Source: an uncultured delta proteobacterium
GTDB lineage: Bacteria; Myxococcota_A; Bradymonadia; REDH01
Direction: 5' to 3'
Assembly (NCBI GenBank): GCA_903912275.1
Contig: CAIWGR010000106.1
Coordinates: forward strand, 1 to 13,528
Length of the DNA: 13,528 nt
Positions 13,435-13,528 of this stretch are shown here, one piece after another. The notes under the pieces were generated by a model. The model made no database searches. It was not told the origin of the DNA and worked only from the letters and a program-made list of their open reading frames with translations. A program made the position numbers and the translations under genes. Position 1 is the first letter of the stretch, and each line of letters begins with the position of its first letter.

Positions 13435-13528
13435 GCAAGCAGGTCGTCGTCATCGGAGCTGGAATCGGCGGGCTCGCTGCTGCCATCCGCCTTGCTGCCG
13501 CGGGTCACGCCGTAACGGTTTTTGAAGC
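13431..13528 (+). CDS. FAD-dependent carotenoid oxidoreductase, CrtD/CrtI-like (5' end only)
   Basis: Only the first 32 residues are in the window. They show a Rossmann dinucleotide-binding motif VVVIGAGIGGLAAAIRLAAAG followed by VTVFE, the start typical of CrtI/CrtD/CrtO-family enzymes. The ATG overlaps the glycosyltransferase stop (ATGA), placing it in the crtC operon. Next to crtC, the likeliest identity is CrtD, the 3,4-desaturase acting on 1-hydroxy carotenoids. A CrtO-type ketolase, an acyclic-end oxidase or an unrelated flavin amine oxidase cannot be excluded from so little sequence. Confidence 0.7.
   Translation, partial: MSKQVVVIGAGIGGLAAAIRLAAAGHAVTVFE

Overview
The window is a GC-rich bacterial stretch with tightly packed, mostly overlapping genes. 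It looks like a Myxococcota (deltaproteobacterial) chromosome. The evidence is the lipoproteins with GSGEGS-type linkers, a Cys-rich DGDG[LT]xDCxDxDC segment of the kind common in that group, an ECF sigma/FecR-TPR pair, and a carotenoid gene set like the one behind myxobacterial glycosylated monocyclic carotenoids. The assignment comes from protein style only, as there is no rRNA in the window. I saw no tRNA, rRNA, CRISPR array, insertion sequence or phage gene.

Left part (1-1426, minus strand): a predicted outer-membrane lipoprotein. It has a short helical stretch, a long repetitive Gly/Ser/Glu and Lys/Glu/Ala linker, and a C-terminal alpha/beta hydrolase. The window edge cuts the last residues. 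A 289-base divergent intergenic region (1427-1715) holds a good sigma70-like promoter for this gene and a strong 14-bp stem-loop just upstream of the rightward genes.

Middle-left (1716-6245, plus strand): a four-gene, translationally coupled operon. It encodes a secreted beta-rich protein, an ECF-type sigma factor, a FecR-like membrane anti-sigma protein with a TPR-like tail, and a lipoprotein that looks like degenerate trypsin-like domain(s) interrupted by a Cys/Asp-rich insertion. It reads as a self-contained envelope-signalling module with unknown signal and regulon.

Right part (6252-13528): a divergent carotenoid cluster. The leftward arm is crtY, crtE, crtI and crtB: a plant/cyanobacterial (CrtL)-type lycopene cyclase, GGPP synthase, phytoene desaturase and phytoene synthase. 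The rightward arm is crtC, a GT2 glycosyltransferase and the start of a second CrtI/CrtD-type oxidoreductase. The two arms start only 23 bases apart. Together they predict GGPP -> phytoene -> lycopene -> gamma-carotene (one ring) -> 1'-hydroxy-gamma-carotene, then 3',4'-desaturation and glycosylation of the 1'-OH, giving a myxobacton/hydroxy-gamma-carotene-glucoside-like pigment. Any ketolase, acyltransferase or light-responsive regulator would lie beyond the right edge. The enzymes themselves are known families. The less familiar parts are the type of cyclase, the shared 23-bp divergent start region, and the pseudo-protease lipoprotein in the sigma-factor operon.
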